Below, one piece after another: positions 31,026 through 40,982 of a stretch of 62,000 bases of DNA. The stretch spans positions 1,818,501 to 1,880,500 of the forward strand of contig NC_087073.1 in NCBI RefSeq assembly GCF_026151205.1. Reading direction: 5' to 3'. Source of the DNA: Bolinopsis microptera. Lineage: Eukaryota > Ctenophora > Tentaculata > Lobata > Bolinopsidae. Both the position numbers and the translations under genes were made by a program. Numbering within the stretch: the stretch's first letter is position 1; every line of letters begins with the position of its first letter. A model generated the notes under the pieces. It did not search any database. It had not been told where the DNA came from and saw nothing but the letters and a program-made list of their open reading frames with translations.

Positions 31026-31786
31026 GGTCGGGGACGAGTTACGGGAGAATGCGGATAGGCTGGAAGGAGATACAGAGTCAGGATGAGTCACAAAATTTAT
31101 ATAACAGTAGTTATATCGAAATAACAGTGCAATATCATTGATCACAAAAATCAGATAAATCAGAAATTACTTGGAACTGAAAGAACTGTCGATATTGAAA
31201 TGAAAAGTAAAACAAAGTTTAATAAATAACTATCGGAGAGTATTACCCAACAGGGACGGTGAGGAGAAGATGATTAACATACCTGGAGTACAAGAGAGAC
31301 AGGGAAACTAAACCCACGAACTGAGACGCTATACATCATCTTGTATTCTGAACAGAGATAGAGAGAGAGATCCAGAGGAAGATAGTCTGGGCAAGGAGTG
31401 GAGACAAAGAACGAGAGCCAGAAAAAGATATGTCGAACGACGAACGGAGACTCGAGACCGGATCCAGATGAGGATGTTCGGAACGGAGAACGAGACGGAG
31501 ATAATAAGAGACGAAAGACAAGATAGACAAATGAAGTAAGCTGTTAAGTTTGATGAAACTTTATTAAATTATTATAGTGGGGCTTTAAATGCTCTCCATG
31601 GTATTTCGGAAGGTTGAGGAAGAGCAGAAAAAAGGTTTTAGAAAGTGTGTTTTATTATACCAGAATAGTAAAGTTTTAAGAAAGATCAAATTTTCATGAT
31701 CGGGCAAGATTTTTACGAGATTTTCCATTCAGTTAGTGTCCCAGCAGTATGATAGAGTTCTAAAAAAGATTAGATTTTGTAAAGTT
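31026..31786 (+). other. Noncoding interior of the LTR element, distal part
   Basis: Nothing recognisable apart from purine-rich stretches. No clear polypurine tract is seen directly before the 3' LTR. Confidence 0.4.
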
Positions 31787-31999
31787 GTAAGCCGTGACCG
31801 GGCAAGAGATATGGTCTATAGTAAGAGATTTTCCATTAAATTATTGTACCAGTATAGTAGGGTTCTAAGAAAGAACATATTTTGTAAAGTTGTGTAAGCC
31901 GTGACCGGGCAAGAGATATGGTCTATAGTAAGAGATTTTCCATTAAATTATTGTACCAGTATAGTAGGGTTCTAAGAAAGAACATATTTTGTAAAGTTG
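31787..31999 (+). repeat. ~107-bp tandem duplication abutting the 3' LTR
   Basis: Two copies of a block that starts GTAAGCCGTGACCGGGCAAG and ends in TTTTGTAAAGTTGT. The starts resemble the LTR start TGTAAACCGTG, so this may be a relic of repeated end-joining or template switching at the LTR boundary. Confidence 0.75.
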
Positions 32000-33390
32000 T
32001 GTAAACCGTGATTAATTGAGATGAATTTAGGGTAATATGGTGTAATATCTAGGTAGTGTAGTGATTATAATAAGGCGGTCGTGGTGTCCAGTATGTGACG
32101 GTAGTATTTCGGGCATATATTAGTATACGACAGTTATTGCAGTTTAAGTGCAGAGAGGTCAGTTTAACATATGTTTGGGTCAGTACGAGGTTGAATTATG
32201 GAGTGTTTACAGAATACTAGTGGTACTATGTTGTGGCTATCGACAGGACAGTTTGCAATTCCCGGGAAATGGTAGATTGTTTAGACTATCAGGGGCGAGA
32301 GGAAAAGACGATTAGCCTTTTGAGATCGGGAGTGCCAGTTTACCCGATCGAGAGGGGGGTCATTTTGATACCGGGCAGGTTCTGTAGCTAGAACCTGTTA
32401 AGGTTAGGTCGTTTAGTTAGGCAGATGGTTATAGTGGTAAGTATAAGATTGGCGGCCGTAGAATAGTGGAGCATTACGTAATTACTGTTATCAGGCTTGG
32501 TTGTGGCCGACACCAGGGGATGTCTTGACAACACTGGGCTCTGGCAGAGCGGGAGTCAGCGCTGGTTGACTTAGATAGGTAAAGCTAGACTAAGAGTAGG
32601 AGCTAGAACCGGTTAAGGTTAGGTCGTTTAGTTAGGTAGATGGTTATAGTGGTAAGTATAAGATTGGCGGCCGTAGAATAATGGAGCATTACGTAATTAC
32701 TGTTATCAGGCTTGGTTGTGGCCGACACCAGGGGATGTCTTGACAACACTGGGCTCTGGCAGAGCGAGAGTCAGCAATGGTTGACTCAGATAGGTAAAGC
32801 TAGATTAAGAGTAGGATTAACGGCAGGAAGTAGGTTGCGTAATATTTGAGGCAGTATGAATCGGAGCAATTAGGAATTTGTTGCACAGCATTTGAGGCAA
32901 TATGAGTCTAAGTGACTAAGCGTTGGTTGAGCAAATATTCGATTATTCGTTGTTCAGTTAAGTACCTTGGGCACCTTTATTATACCCCTTGTTTGCATTC
33001 TCACCCTATTCGATAGAGGGTCATGGTTGATACCGGACTAGTGTAAGGGACCAGGACCAGTTATGGTTGGGGCCTGGTGAGCACGGATGGAACGTGTCGT
33101 TAGAGGTTTAGAATCGACAGTGGTTATTTCAGGGCACCTAGATTAGGCACGGTCAAGGCGAGTTGACCGTGCTATCCGTGTTTTATGTTGCAGCACTAGA
33201 TCGCTGAGCGTTTATGGGCGATACGAGTCTGGTTAATTAGGATTTGAAGTAGAGGTTGTCGAATTATTCATTGTATTGTTTCATAGTTTAACTTTGTTTA
33301 CCCTTTATTATCACGCTCGTTTCCATTGTCCAAACCCTTAATTAAATGCAAATAAACTTCGAACCGGGAAGCAAGTGTCGACTGCTTACA
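32000..33390 (+). repeat. 3' LTR
   Basis: 1,391 bp, the same length as the 5' LTR and showing no difference in my reading, including the internal 215-bp duplication. Flanked on the right by TTAT. Confidence 0.92.
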
Positions 33391-33394
33391 TTAT

Positions 33395-33660
33395 GTCAGC
33401 AAGAGCAGCTATTGATGCCCTTCTTAAAACATCCTCATTACTTACTCGATGGAACCACCTCACTCTCATGATTCTGCATAAGCAGTACTGATGGAAAGAC
33501 TCCAATTTTCTTGTCTGCACTTGAGTCGTGTTCCATATCTCGCATCCATAGCTAGACGTCAAAATGGTAAGAACAGCTGCGATGTAGATTCACACTTTGT
33601 TGTTAATGCTTATGTTCTTATTCTTCCAAAATGTTGTTGAGTTGGTTAAAAATGTATACT
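33395..33660 (-). mobile_element. LINE 3' fragment, part 2 (split by LTR element)
   Basis: Minus-strand translation gives SSYGCEIWNTTQVQTRK, ESFHQYCLCRIMR and SNEDVLRRASIAAL, which runs directly into LRWFGHVS of part 1 once the LTR element and one TTAT are removed. This proves the nested order: LINE first, LTR element later. Confidence 0.85.
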
Positions 33661-33879
33661 AGCAGTCCTTAAATTTACTCGTAATAAATAGATTCATTCA
33701 TTATTATCAAACATGTCAATCTTACAAATGTCAACAACCCTAAAACAATTTAGAACCGAAACGTGATCCTTTGTAAGATTTTTTTTATCTAGACACTTAT
33801 TTTACTTCGGAGTATTCCAACAGCCATATTGTTACACATGTGCAACCAGCCAATTACAGGAAGCCGAAGGATTTGTTTT

Positions 33880-34138
33880 TAGCCAGTGACGGTTAAGGTA
33901 GTGTGTACCATACTTTCTTCGCCCGAGACTTTGCTGCAATGTGCAGCTCCTCATTTAACCCTCACACCCGATTTCTCGAGTATTCGGCTGAGTAGACCGG
34001 GGGGCTGCATAGACCACTCACGATCCTTAGCTGAATGTCAACGACACTCACCCCACGACCAGGCAGGCAGTGGGATTTGAACCCGCAACATCACGATTGC
34101 AAAGCTGGCTAACCAACTGCGCTACCTGGCCGTTAAAA
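33880..34138 (-). mobile_element. tRNA-derived SINE
   Basis: Minus strand starts with a tRNA-like head holding an A box (TAGCGCAGTTGG) and a B box (GGTTCAAATCC), the internal RNA polymerase III promoter. The acceptor-like ends GGCCAGG and CCTGGTC can pair. The head is followed by a ~170-bp unrelated body ending CTACCTTAACCGTCACTGGC. The same body end recurs near 56431. The anticodon stem does not pair well, so this is not a functional tRNA gene. Confidence 0.7.
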
Positions 34139-34152
34139 ACTTTTTAACGGCC
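34128..34152. repeat. 25-bp perfect palindrome at the SINE head
   Basis: GGCCGTTAAAAA, a central C, then TTTTTAACGGCC. It joins the SINE 5' end to the adjacent LINE fragment. Confidence 0.85.
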
Positions 34153-34154
34153 AA

Positions 34155-34500
34155 AAGTCAAATTGACTTGTACTCAAGTATAAAGTTGAACAATTTTCTC
34201 CAATAACCACGGTCACTAGTAAGTTCTCTCAAATGGAGAATATCATCATACGACTCCAGCAAGATGAAACGCTTCCAGAGGTCAACCTTCAGGTGGTGTA
34301 GGAGGTTACGTCTGTGAGCCCCCAGTCTACCAACTTCACTACACATCTCGACAGCAAAACACAGCGCAACTTGAGCTGGTGATCTTTCATCGCTCCTCAG
34401 TATGTGTCCTAGCATCTTCCACCTAGATAACTCAGCACACTCAGACATAGGGGTAGAGTTACTCTGTTTGTAGAGGGTATCTTTGGACATCATACTGCGT
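34155..34500 (-). mobile_element. LINE C-terminal fragment
   Basis: Minus-strand frame 34493-34158 reads SRWKMLGHILRSDERSP, RRNLLHHLKVDL and DRGYWRKL, the region after the reverse transcriptase of a non-LTR element, distinct from the family at 11118. Truncated at both ends. Confidence 0.65.
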
Positions 34501-35149
34501 GGCCATTCATGATCTTTCTAAGGTGGTTACGGTGACATGCATCTAATTTGTCCCTGTACGATTTAGGCATTCCCAGCAACTAGAGTTATACATGAGGATA
34601 GATACTACTTGGGCCTCATAGAGTAAAACAAAGTATTTTTAGTAAAACAAAGTATTTTATTTATTAATCAATCATTATATGATATAATTATAAGAATTAT
34701 ATGATATAATTATAAGAATATAATAGTATGTCACACCTATTTAACTGTTACGTTTGAGTAGTTGTGCCATGGCTAAATCTAACTAGGACCAGTGGTGTCG
34801 ATTAACATTTAATAGGTGAGTCTAAGTGACACAAATGGAAAATTTTAAGAAAAGACGGATCAAAACACAGATCCAAGGACAAGGAGACCCCACTGCAGGA
34901 CCATACATGCTATTGGCTTGTGCATGGCCCAAAAAGGTTCCAGTTGTCCAGGAAACTGTACGTAGCTGGTCAACTAGTTTTGAATTCAGACTAGGCTTGA
35001 TGAGTTCTGGGGTTTCTAGAGGTAGACCATCAGCTTCTTCTGTAGGGGGATCTTACTCTGACACCAGACCTTCTTGAAGTTCTGGAATGCTACATTGGCT
35101 AACATGATTCTTCTGGTGACATCTTTCCTACTTTCTAGCAGAGAACCCA
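34501..35149. other. Intergenic
   Basis: Probably contains more of the same LINE remnant (34500-34620). The rest shows no coding signal; short ORFs lack any recognisable domain. A 22-bp AT repeat (ATATGATATAATTATAAGAA) occurs twice near 34675. Confidence 0.4.
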
Positions 35150-35276
35150 ACAACTTGTTGTCATAGTTGTATGACCCGCCGCGCACGAAGTGCGCGGCTC
35201 CCCTGTATCGTCGAAGACGATACACTATAGTGAAGCGACCGTGGGGGTCATCACGTCATACAAACAAGTTGCTACC
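35150..35276. repeat. GC-rich cloverleaf-like structured element
   Basis: Nested inverted repeats: outer AACTTGTT/AACAAGTT, then TATGACCC and GGGGTCAT arms. Inside are two tight hairpins with GAA loops, CCGCGCAC-GAA-GTGCGCGG and GTATCGTC-GAA-GACGATAC, plus the palindrome CACTATAGTG. It stands out against AT-rich flanks. It could be the end of a foldback transposon or a structured RNA. No ribozyme core was recognised. Confidence 0.65.
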
Positions 35277-35646
35277 GCACCATTCTTCATTTATTCTAAG
35301 GGGTTTACCATCATCCATGATCTCATCTTTCTTTGAACACCTTAGATTCATCCAATGTCATAAAACTCTTAACCATACACGTGACCAGTAAAATATTTTA
35401 ATTGGTCTATAGACTACTGTTTAAAATTCTCAATATAAACTTTTTTAACAATAATGAATTAGTTTTTAACAATAATAAATTAGTTAAAAACACACCAACC
35501 ATGTTCATTTAATTGTTAGGAAAACAAATTTTTAGGAAAATAAATTTACATTTTGGTATTTATTAATAACAATCAAAAGTAAAATACAATTTTTAATTAA
35601 AATACAATTTTTATTTTCCACAGAAGAATCGATACATGTTAAATTA
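35277..35646. other. AT-rich intergenic
   Basis: Nothing recognisable; short direct repeats of TAACAATAATRAATTAGTT occur near 35450. Confidence 0.5.
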
Positions 35647-35655
35647 TAAATATCT

Positions 35656-35732
35656 TTCACATAGCCATGTGTCTACGCGTACTGCGTGACGGTCGCACGC
35701 TACTGCAAGCGAGAGGGCTCTGGTTAGAGCAA
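35656..35732 (-). mobile_element. Hairpin-ended mini-element, copy A (77 bp)
   Basis: Read on the minus strand it starts TTGCTCTAACCAGAGC (5-bp stem, AACC loop) and ends CACATGGCTATGTGAA (5-bp stem). Flanked by 9-bp TAAATATCT and TAAATATTT (35647-35655, 35733-35741), one mismatch. Shares CCCTCTCGCTTGCAGTAG with copies B and C. Confidence 0.75.
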
Positions 35733-35769
35733 TAAATATTTCATAATTTTATTAATAATCATTAAAAGT

Positions 35770-36130
35770 TGCTTTGTAAAATCAAAAACGAAAAGCCTCG
35801 GAGGACTTCGCCGCTTCGACGCGCCGCGCGAACTAGCATTCTTGCTTCGTCGATCGTTGCTCTGCTTCGCAGAGCAACGATCTCAATGGGTTGACATTTC
35901 ACCTAACCATCTGCTTTCGCGCCACTGCGGGCGCGCTTGTTTCACAAGTCAAGAAAAGCACCTATCCACGAACCCCGATGGGAAGGTTCGTGCGCGCGCG
36001 TGCAGTGCTGACAACAGCGTCTATGTAGCGAAGGAAGTCTTGGCACTACTCCCTCCAGTATGCAGTAACCACTTTTGCAGGTTTCTATAGTGCACAGTGA
36101 CCGTGTATAGGGATTAATTAAATATAAACT
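35770..36130. other. GC-rich hairpin cluster
   Basis: Several short perfect hairpins sit in otherwise unassigned sequence, for example CGTTGCTCTGC-TTC-GCAGAGCAACG around 35857 and GCGCGCGTGCAGTGC near 35993. A 246-nt ORF here shows no family resemblance and is not called. Confidence 0.45.
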
Positions 36131-36214
36131 ACAGTACAGCTGTACTTACACCTACATTCACAAGCATGCAAGCTCACTTGGTCCAATGAGCGGGAAACGT
36201 AGGACAAGGGCTGG

Positions 36215-36331
36215 TGACGTCATAGTCACGTGACCTCATAGACTCATAATTAGGTGACCTCAGACCCAATCAATGATCAATTAGGTTTGGGCGTGGTCAG
36301 CCCCCTGTCACCTGATCTTTAGGTGACGTAC
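36215..36331. promoter_or_regulatory. Cluster of bZIP/E-box-like motifs
   Basis: Within ~120 bp: a consensus CRE TGACGTCA (36215), E-box CACGTG (36227), TGACCTCA twice (36231, 36255) and TGACGTAC (36324). The density suggests a regulatory segment, but no gene start is identified beside it. Confidence 0.35.
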
Positions 36332-36400
36332 GACACCTCGTTTATGCAATCAATGTCTGAAAGGCTACACACGTTGGATATGAGGACAAAAGCGCGGGAA

Positions 36401-36432
36401 ATTTTGGCACCACTGTACAGTGGTGCCAAAAT
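36401..36432. repeat. 32-bp perfect palindrome
   Basis: ATTTTGGCACCACTG, TA, CAGTGGTGCCAAAAT with no mismatch. Possibly a transposon relic. Confidence 0.9.
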
Positions 36433-36444
36433 CGTTGGGTGGGT

Positions 36445-36519
36445 TCATGGCTAGAGCCCTTTTTACCGCCGTGAGGCGGGCGCGCGCTACTGCAAGCGCA
36501 AGGGCTCTGGATAGAGCAA
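36445..36519 (-). mobile_element. Probable diverged fourth hairpin mini-element
   Basis: Minus strand begins TTGCTCTATCCAGAGCCC, then CGCTTGCAGTAGCG, and ends GGCTCTAGCCATGAA, matching the architecture of copies A-C. A clear 9-bp duplication is not visible. Confidence 0.4.
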
Positions 36520-36591
36520 GGTTGACATCGTCAACCAAGAAAAGCCGAACGCTGAACGCGCTCGGCATCTTATCGTCAGCTGCCTAACTTG

Positions 36592-36653
36592 TTGCTCTAA
36601 CCAGAGCCCTCTCGCTTGCAGTAGCAGTAAACGTAGACACATGGCTATGTGAA
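36592..36653 (+). mobile_element. Hairpin-ended mini-element, copy B (62 bp)
   Basis: Starts TTGCTCTAACCAGAGC, ends CACATGGCTATGTGAA. Perfect 9-bp duplication CCTAACTTG at 36583-36591 and 36654-36662 (10 bp if a shared T is counted). It lacks the middle hairpin of copies A and C. Confidence 0.8.
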
Positions 36654-36749
36654 CCTAACTTGTAGCCGCTAACATCAAAGCCGCCGCGCGCGCCAAGTGC
36701 TGGGTGCATTCTCAAAGACAAATAAACTTGGTCAAAGATATTTATATAC

Positions 36750-36850
36750 TTGCTCTAACCAGAGCCCTCTCGCTTGCAGTAGTGAGCGACCGCTTGTTGC
36801 TTGTGAAACAAGCGCGTCACGCAGTACGCGTATACACATGGCTATGTGAA
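36750..36850 (+). mobile_element. Hairpin-ended mini-element, copy C (101 bp)
   Basis: Same termini as A and B. Perfect 9-bp duplication TTTATATAC at 36741-36749 and 36851-36859. The interior holds an extra hairpin CGCTTGTT...AACAAGCG and, like copy A, GTCACGCAGTACGCGT. Confidence 0.8.
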
Positions 36851-36859
36851 TTTATATAC

Positions 36860-38580
36860 AATTTCTAAATTAAATCAATAATCATGTAAATCTGAGTATT
36901 CATGACTACTCGACAGCAAATATTTGTTGGCCCATCGACGATTCAGTCGCCGAAACAAAAATCAAATGTTTGCTTTTTCGTTTCGGGAACTGTTTGAACT
37001 CAATGACAATATTATATCTGACTAATCATATATATATACACTTTATAATGGTTAAAAAACAAAGTAAAAAGATTTTCCTCGATGGGCCGGCATTCGCAAC
37101 CGCGAAACGTTTTGAGTACGACAAACGATGACACCACCACCAGCCCATAGTTGATAAGTCCGTGGGATAAAATTAAATTTATAATTTCATATTTCAAAAA
37201 TTTCAAAACATATCATATCATAAAAATAAAGTCGCGTGTTGGTAGACAAAAAAATTTGTTTTCCTTTGAATTTTTTTAAAAGGGCCGCGCCCCTGACAGT
37301 TGAAATTTACCTGATTTGATGTATTTTCGAACGCTAACTCTGAATATGATGATGATTAATTGTTAATCGCTATTCACTCAATTGTGACGTGACTTTTTCA
37401 ACCCGTTCTCTAGCTGGTCCTCAACTGGTCCCCGACTGTAGCACGCTCAGATTCTGAATTTTATTTTAGAATCGAGCGCTATCAAACAATTTTGTTGACG
37501 ATTCCTTCAGATTAGATTTTTTGTTTTATCTTCCCCGCACACTCAAACTGATGGCCGATTTTACTCCCCATCAGGTAAGATGTTAATGTGGCACTGTTAA
37601 CCTTTAATTTAGCTTTGTATGCTGATGAGGTTTTTTATTTTGTAGACATGTGTGAACATTTTTTGAACATTTTGAACATTTAAAATATAATTTGGAACAT
37701 TACAGTAACGTTATTCAAATCTCAAACAGAAAAAAGTATATTTCAAAGCTTTGTGTGATCATATGATTATGGGTGTATAGTGATTTTGATTGCATAAATT
37801 TGATTGGGCAGTGATGGTGAGCGAGAAGATGATGGGAGTGCCAGCCAGTAACTCTGTCAAATAAACAGCCCACTGAGGAGTGGGTGAGCGCAAGCGCGAG
37901 AACGGCAGAGAGGGTGGCATAAAACGGAATACACGGCCACAGAAAAGACACAGAAACTAAGCCGTGCGCGGTAAGTTAGCCAGTGTCTGAGAGCTAGTGT
38001 TGCCCGGTCGGAGGCATCCAAAAGAGGTGCCGTGGTGAACTGTGGAGGCAAAGTTCGAATGCAAGGCGAAGCAACTCAAACTGATGATGAAGAGGTTGAC
38101 TGAACGGGAAGTAAAGAAAAAGGAAAAGGAAGGATCCAGCTGAGGTCTGGCTCATGTCAGGAAGTGATGAAAAGCTCACAGACAAAATCATCCGTGGCTG
38201 TCTACCCCGTACGTAGGCAGTGTCCGAGATTTCAGGCATCAGGATACACTGAAACAGTGCAGAGCTGATTACGACCAGGGTCCTCACGGATACCCCGCCT
38301 CGGAGGTCGAGCCAATGCCCTGCTTTCGATACTTATGTCTACTGGTGGAACCTTCATATTTTCTCTACTAGCAGTCACTGTAACCCTATCACTCGGAAGG
38401 CCCCACAGCTCCTACATGGACGCACGGCCGGGAGCCCATGTAGGGATAAAAGTGAACGCAAGCCTTCCATCACATCCATCACAGATTCAAAGCTGGGAGG
38501 AAAAAAAGGGAGGAGAGGAAAAAAGAAGAAAGAATACAAAAAAAGAAAACTGAGAAAGGAAACTAATTATCTGCTTTCAG
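36860..38580. other. Intergenic, unassigned
   Basis: No recognisable gene. Short ORFs on both strands (for example 37994-38287 minus, 38335-38553 plus) lack domains. The segment 38150-38560, GC-richer with CGGCCGGGAGCCCATGTAGG, may be the 3' UTR of the LINE that follows on the minus strand. Confidence 0.4.
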
Positions 38581-38783
38581 ACTGTCTTTGAAGTTGAGGG
38601 TTAGTCTGTAGATCTTGTTAATGGTGCTGGTTGAGAGTTTGATCAAACTTACGTCCTCATCACTGGGAGTATCCTTGCAATCAGACTGCGACATGAACGT
38701 GGAGGCAAGATTGAAGCTACCATTACCAACATTGTTGAGTAGGTTTCCACTGAGATTTTGAAATTTGTCCCTAGGACCTTTCC

Positions 38784-40471
38784 CTAGGGGCAGAAATGGA
38801 GCATATGATTCTCGTCCTCAATGAATAGCTGGTTGGTGTTAAGCTCGCAATAGTTGCAGGTCCTTTCATCAATTGGAGTTTTGTCATATCTCCCCCTTTC
38901 AATTCTAAGGTGATGAGAACTGGACCGAATCTGTGTGGTTGCCCTTCTGTCCTGAAAAGACCTAGCATAGGTTAGATATGGCTCCCATGCAAATTCTGTT
39001 TTGACTTCACTGTAGAATGATAGCTTTCTAGAATCTTTCACAAGAGAACCCCAGGAATCGCGGAATTGTTTTTTCAGGTTCTCTGTGATTAATTCAGGGC
39101 TGCAGGAGTCTGCGAGTGAGGTTGCGTTCAACAGCGACGATGAATTCCTTTCAAGAAGGTCGATGTTGTTGAATGATTTGATGATTGATTCGATGCCTAC
39201 AAACCATGACAATTTGAGGTTAATCTGCTCAGTCATTGCAGCTTTGACTAGTTGTGTAGAGGGGAGGCTCATAACTCTTTTGAAATATTTAGTACTCAGT
39301 TTCAACATTTCAATAATGATTGGGTATGAGCCAGTTTCTCCCCAGGCTGTAGCATTGACTGCCCTTCTGTTTATACCAAGAAGGTATTTTAGGTGTCGTA
39401 GATGCACTTGCTCAAGTTGCTGTTTAGCGATGTGAGAGACCGCATGATCAAGATTGTGAAACTTGCTGAAGCTAGAGAGGACCTTATTGACGGTGGGTAG
39501 AACCGGGGCCCAAACTTGACAGCCGTAAAGTAGAATTGGCTTAACAAGGGTGTTAAATAATTTGTTAAGGCAGGATGCATCAACGAATCTCCGGTCTATA
39601 GTGCTTTTCAAGCTGAAGTAAGCTCCAAGTCCTTTTCGGTATAAAGAGTCAGTTGCTTGCCGAAATTTCCCTGTGCTGCTTATAATAATCCCAAGATAGC
39701 AGTAGCTGGAGACCATCTCGATATCTCTTTTGTGAATGGAAGGACGCCAATTTGGAATGTCTGGTCCTTTGCCATTGAAGACCATGAATTTGGTTTTGGA
39801 GATATTGATTTCCAGACCCCATTCGTTACAGTAGTCCCCAATAATCGTAAGCAACTTTTGGAGAGACTCAGGATCTAGGGCAAGTATAACTAGATCATCA
39901 GCCCACGCTAGGTGAGTCACTGAAAGTGACAGTTCGCAGTAGCTTCGTTAAGGAGGTCAGAAAGCTTTTTAAAGTAAACTTTGAAAAACTCAGGGCTAAG
40001 TGGGTGTCCTTGTTCAGTTCCTTTAAGGATCTTGAATGCTTCACTGATTTTACCATTCATCTTGATATGACCCTCTGATTTGCTGTACATGTCTTTGATG
40101 ATGTCGTAGTAGCCACCATTGACACCATAGCAGGCTAGTTTGAACATGAGAGCTTGTCTGCAGACTAGATCGAAAGCTTTGCGAAGATCAATGAATACTG
40201 CATATATTTTATTTTTGACTTTCTTGTATTTTTCTATGGTGGACATCAGCGTAAATATATGGTCATTGCATTGACTTCCTTTGGTAAAGCCTGCTTGGTT
40301 GGGTGGATCAGGATGTGAGATTTGGCGGTGATTAACGAGCCGAGATAGCAGCATCGTAGAGAGCAGTTTTCCGATACAGCTACAGACTGCTATTGCTCTA
40401 TAGTTGTCAGGGTTCCTGATGCACCCTTTTTTGTGAATTGCACCCTTTTTTGTGTGATGATGTGATTTCAT
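38784..40471 (-). pseudogene. Degenerate LINE reverse transcriptase (5'-truncated)
   Basis: Two overlapping minus-strand frames joined by a frameshift near 39920. First: NYRAIAVCSCIGKLL, QAGFTKGSQC, FIDLRKAFD and a GTEQGHPLSP motif. Second: WADDLVILA (RT catalytic ADD), INISKTKFMVF, YLGIIIS, LLYGCQVWAP, and a C-terminal zinc-like TCNYC...ENHMLHFCP. The endonuclease domain is missing. It represents a LINE clade different from the AlkB-bearing element. Confidence 0.8.
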
Positions 40472-40982
40472 AAATTTTACTTACTTACTTACTCAGAAGT
40501 TTATATTCTATCATGTGATATTTTGTTACTTTTCATCTTTTTTTCTTGTCAAACAATTCTTGCCAAATACAGCATTTCAGTGATAACAGAAGCACATAAT
40601 CTTGTTTAACCTGAATTCACTCTATCAGACGTATTATAGTATAACAGTTTCATAGCGAAAATTTGGGTTCACTTACAATACTACTAATGAACCCTTAAAT
40701 TTCCTGCACAAGCGGTTGTGCATTACTTATTTATCGATTAGCAATATGGGTTTGAAATACTCATTACATTGATGAAAAGGGTTCGTAGAAGCCTTGTTAA
40801 ATTATGCAGGAAGTTCTGTCCAATTGACATCCACAAGAAGAATGCTGTGTCAATCTGATTATAATAATTCTGATTATAAATACTTTCCTGGCCTTCTTCG
40901 AAAATTCTCGGTATCACATGCTACTTCTATTTGTAACATTAACCTTTTACAATCATAGATATACCCCCATCTAACTGCTGCT
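40472..40982. other. Region upstream of the exonuclease gene
   Basis: AT-rich, no separate gene recognised. A candidate acceptor (TTTTACAATCATAG) at about 40957 suggests that the last ~500 bp include an intron of the ISG20L2-like gene. Confidence 0.4.

Larger units (their letters stand above)
23602..33390 (+). mobile_element. 9.8-kb LTR retrotransposon, non-autonomous (gag + broken gag-protease)
   Basis: Two 1,391-bp LTRs with no difference that I can find by eye, both TG...CA, flank a 7-kb interior. TTAT on both sides (23598-23601 and 33391-33394) is the target duplication, and the host LINE sequence reads continuously across it. A primer-binding-site candidate starts two bases inside. The interior has a gag ORF, a second gag-protease region from a different lineage, and several tandem arrays. 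I find no reverse transcriptase, RNase H or integrase, so mobilisation would need another element. Matching LTRs mean a recent insertion. Confidence 0.9.

Noticed and set aside
30565-31145. Leu/Ser-rich proteins on the minus strand
   Set aside because: They follow the ~36-bp tandem array and do not extend beyond it.
34060-34138. Functional tRNA gene on the minus strand
   Set aside because: A and B boxes are present but the anticodon stem does not pair and the body continues as a SINE.
35150-35276. Self-cleaving ribozyme (hammerhead or twister)
   Set aside because: No conserved CTGATGA/GAAA hammerhead core or other ribozyme signature could be placed on the hairpins.
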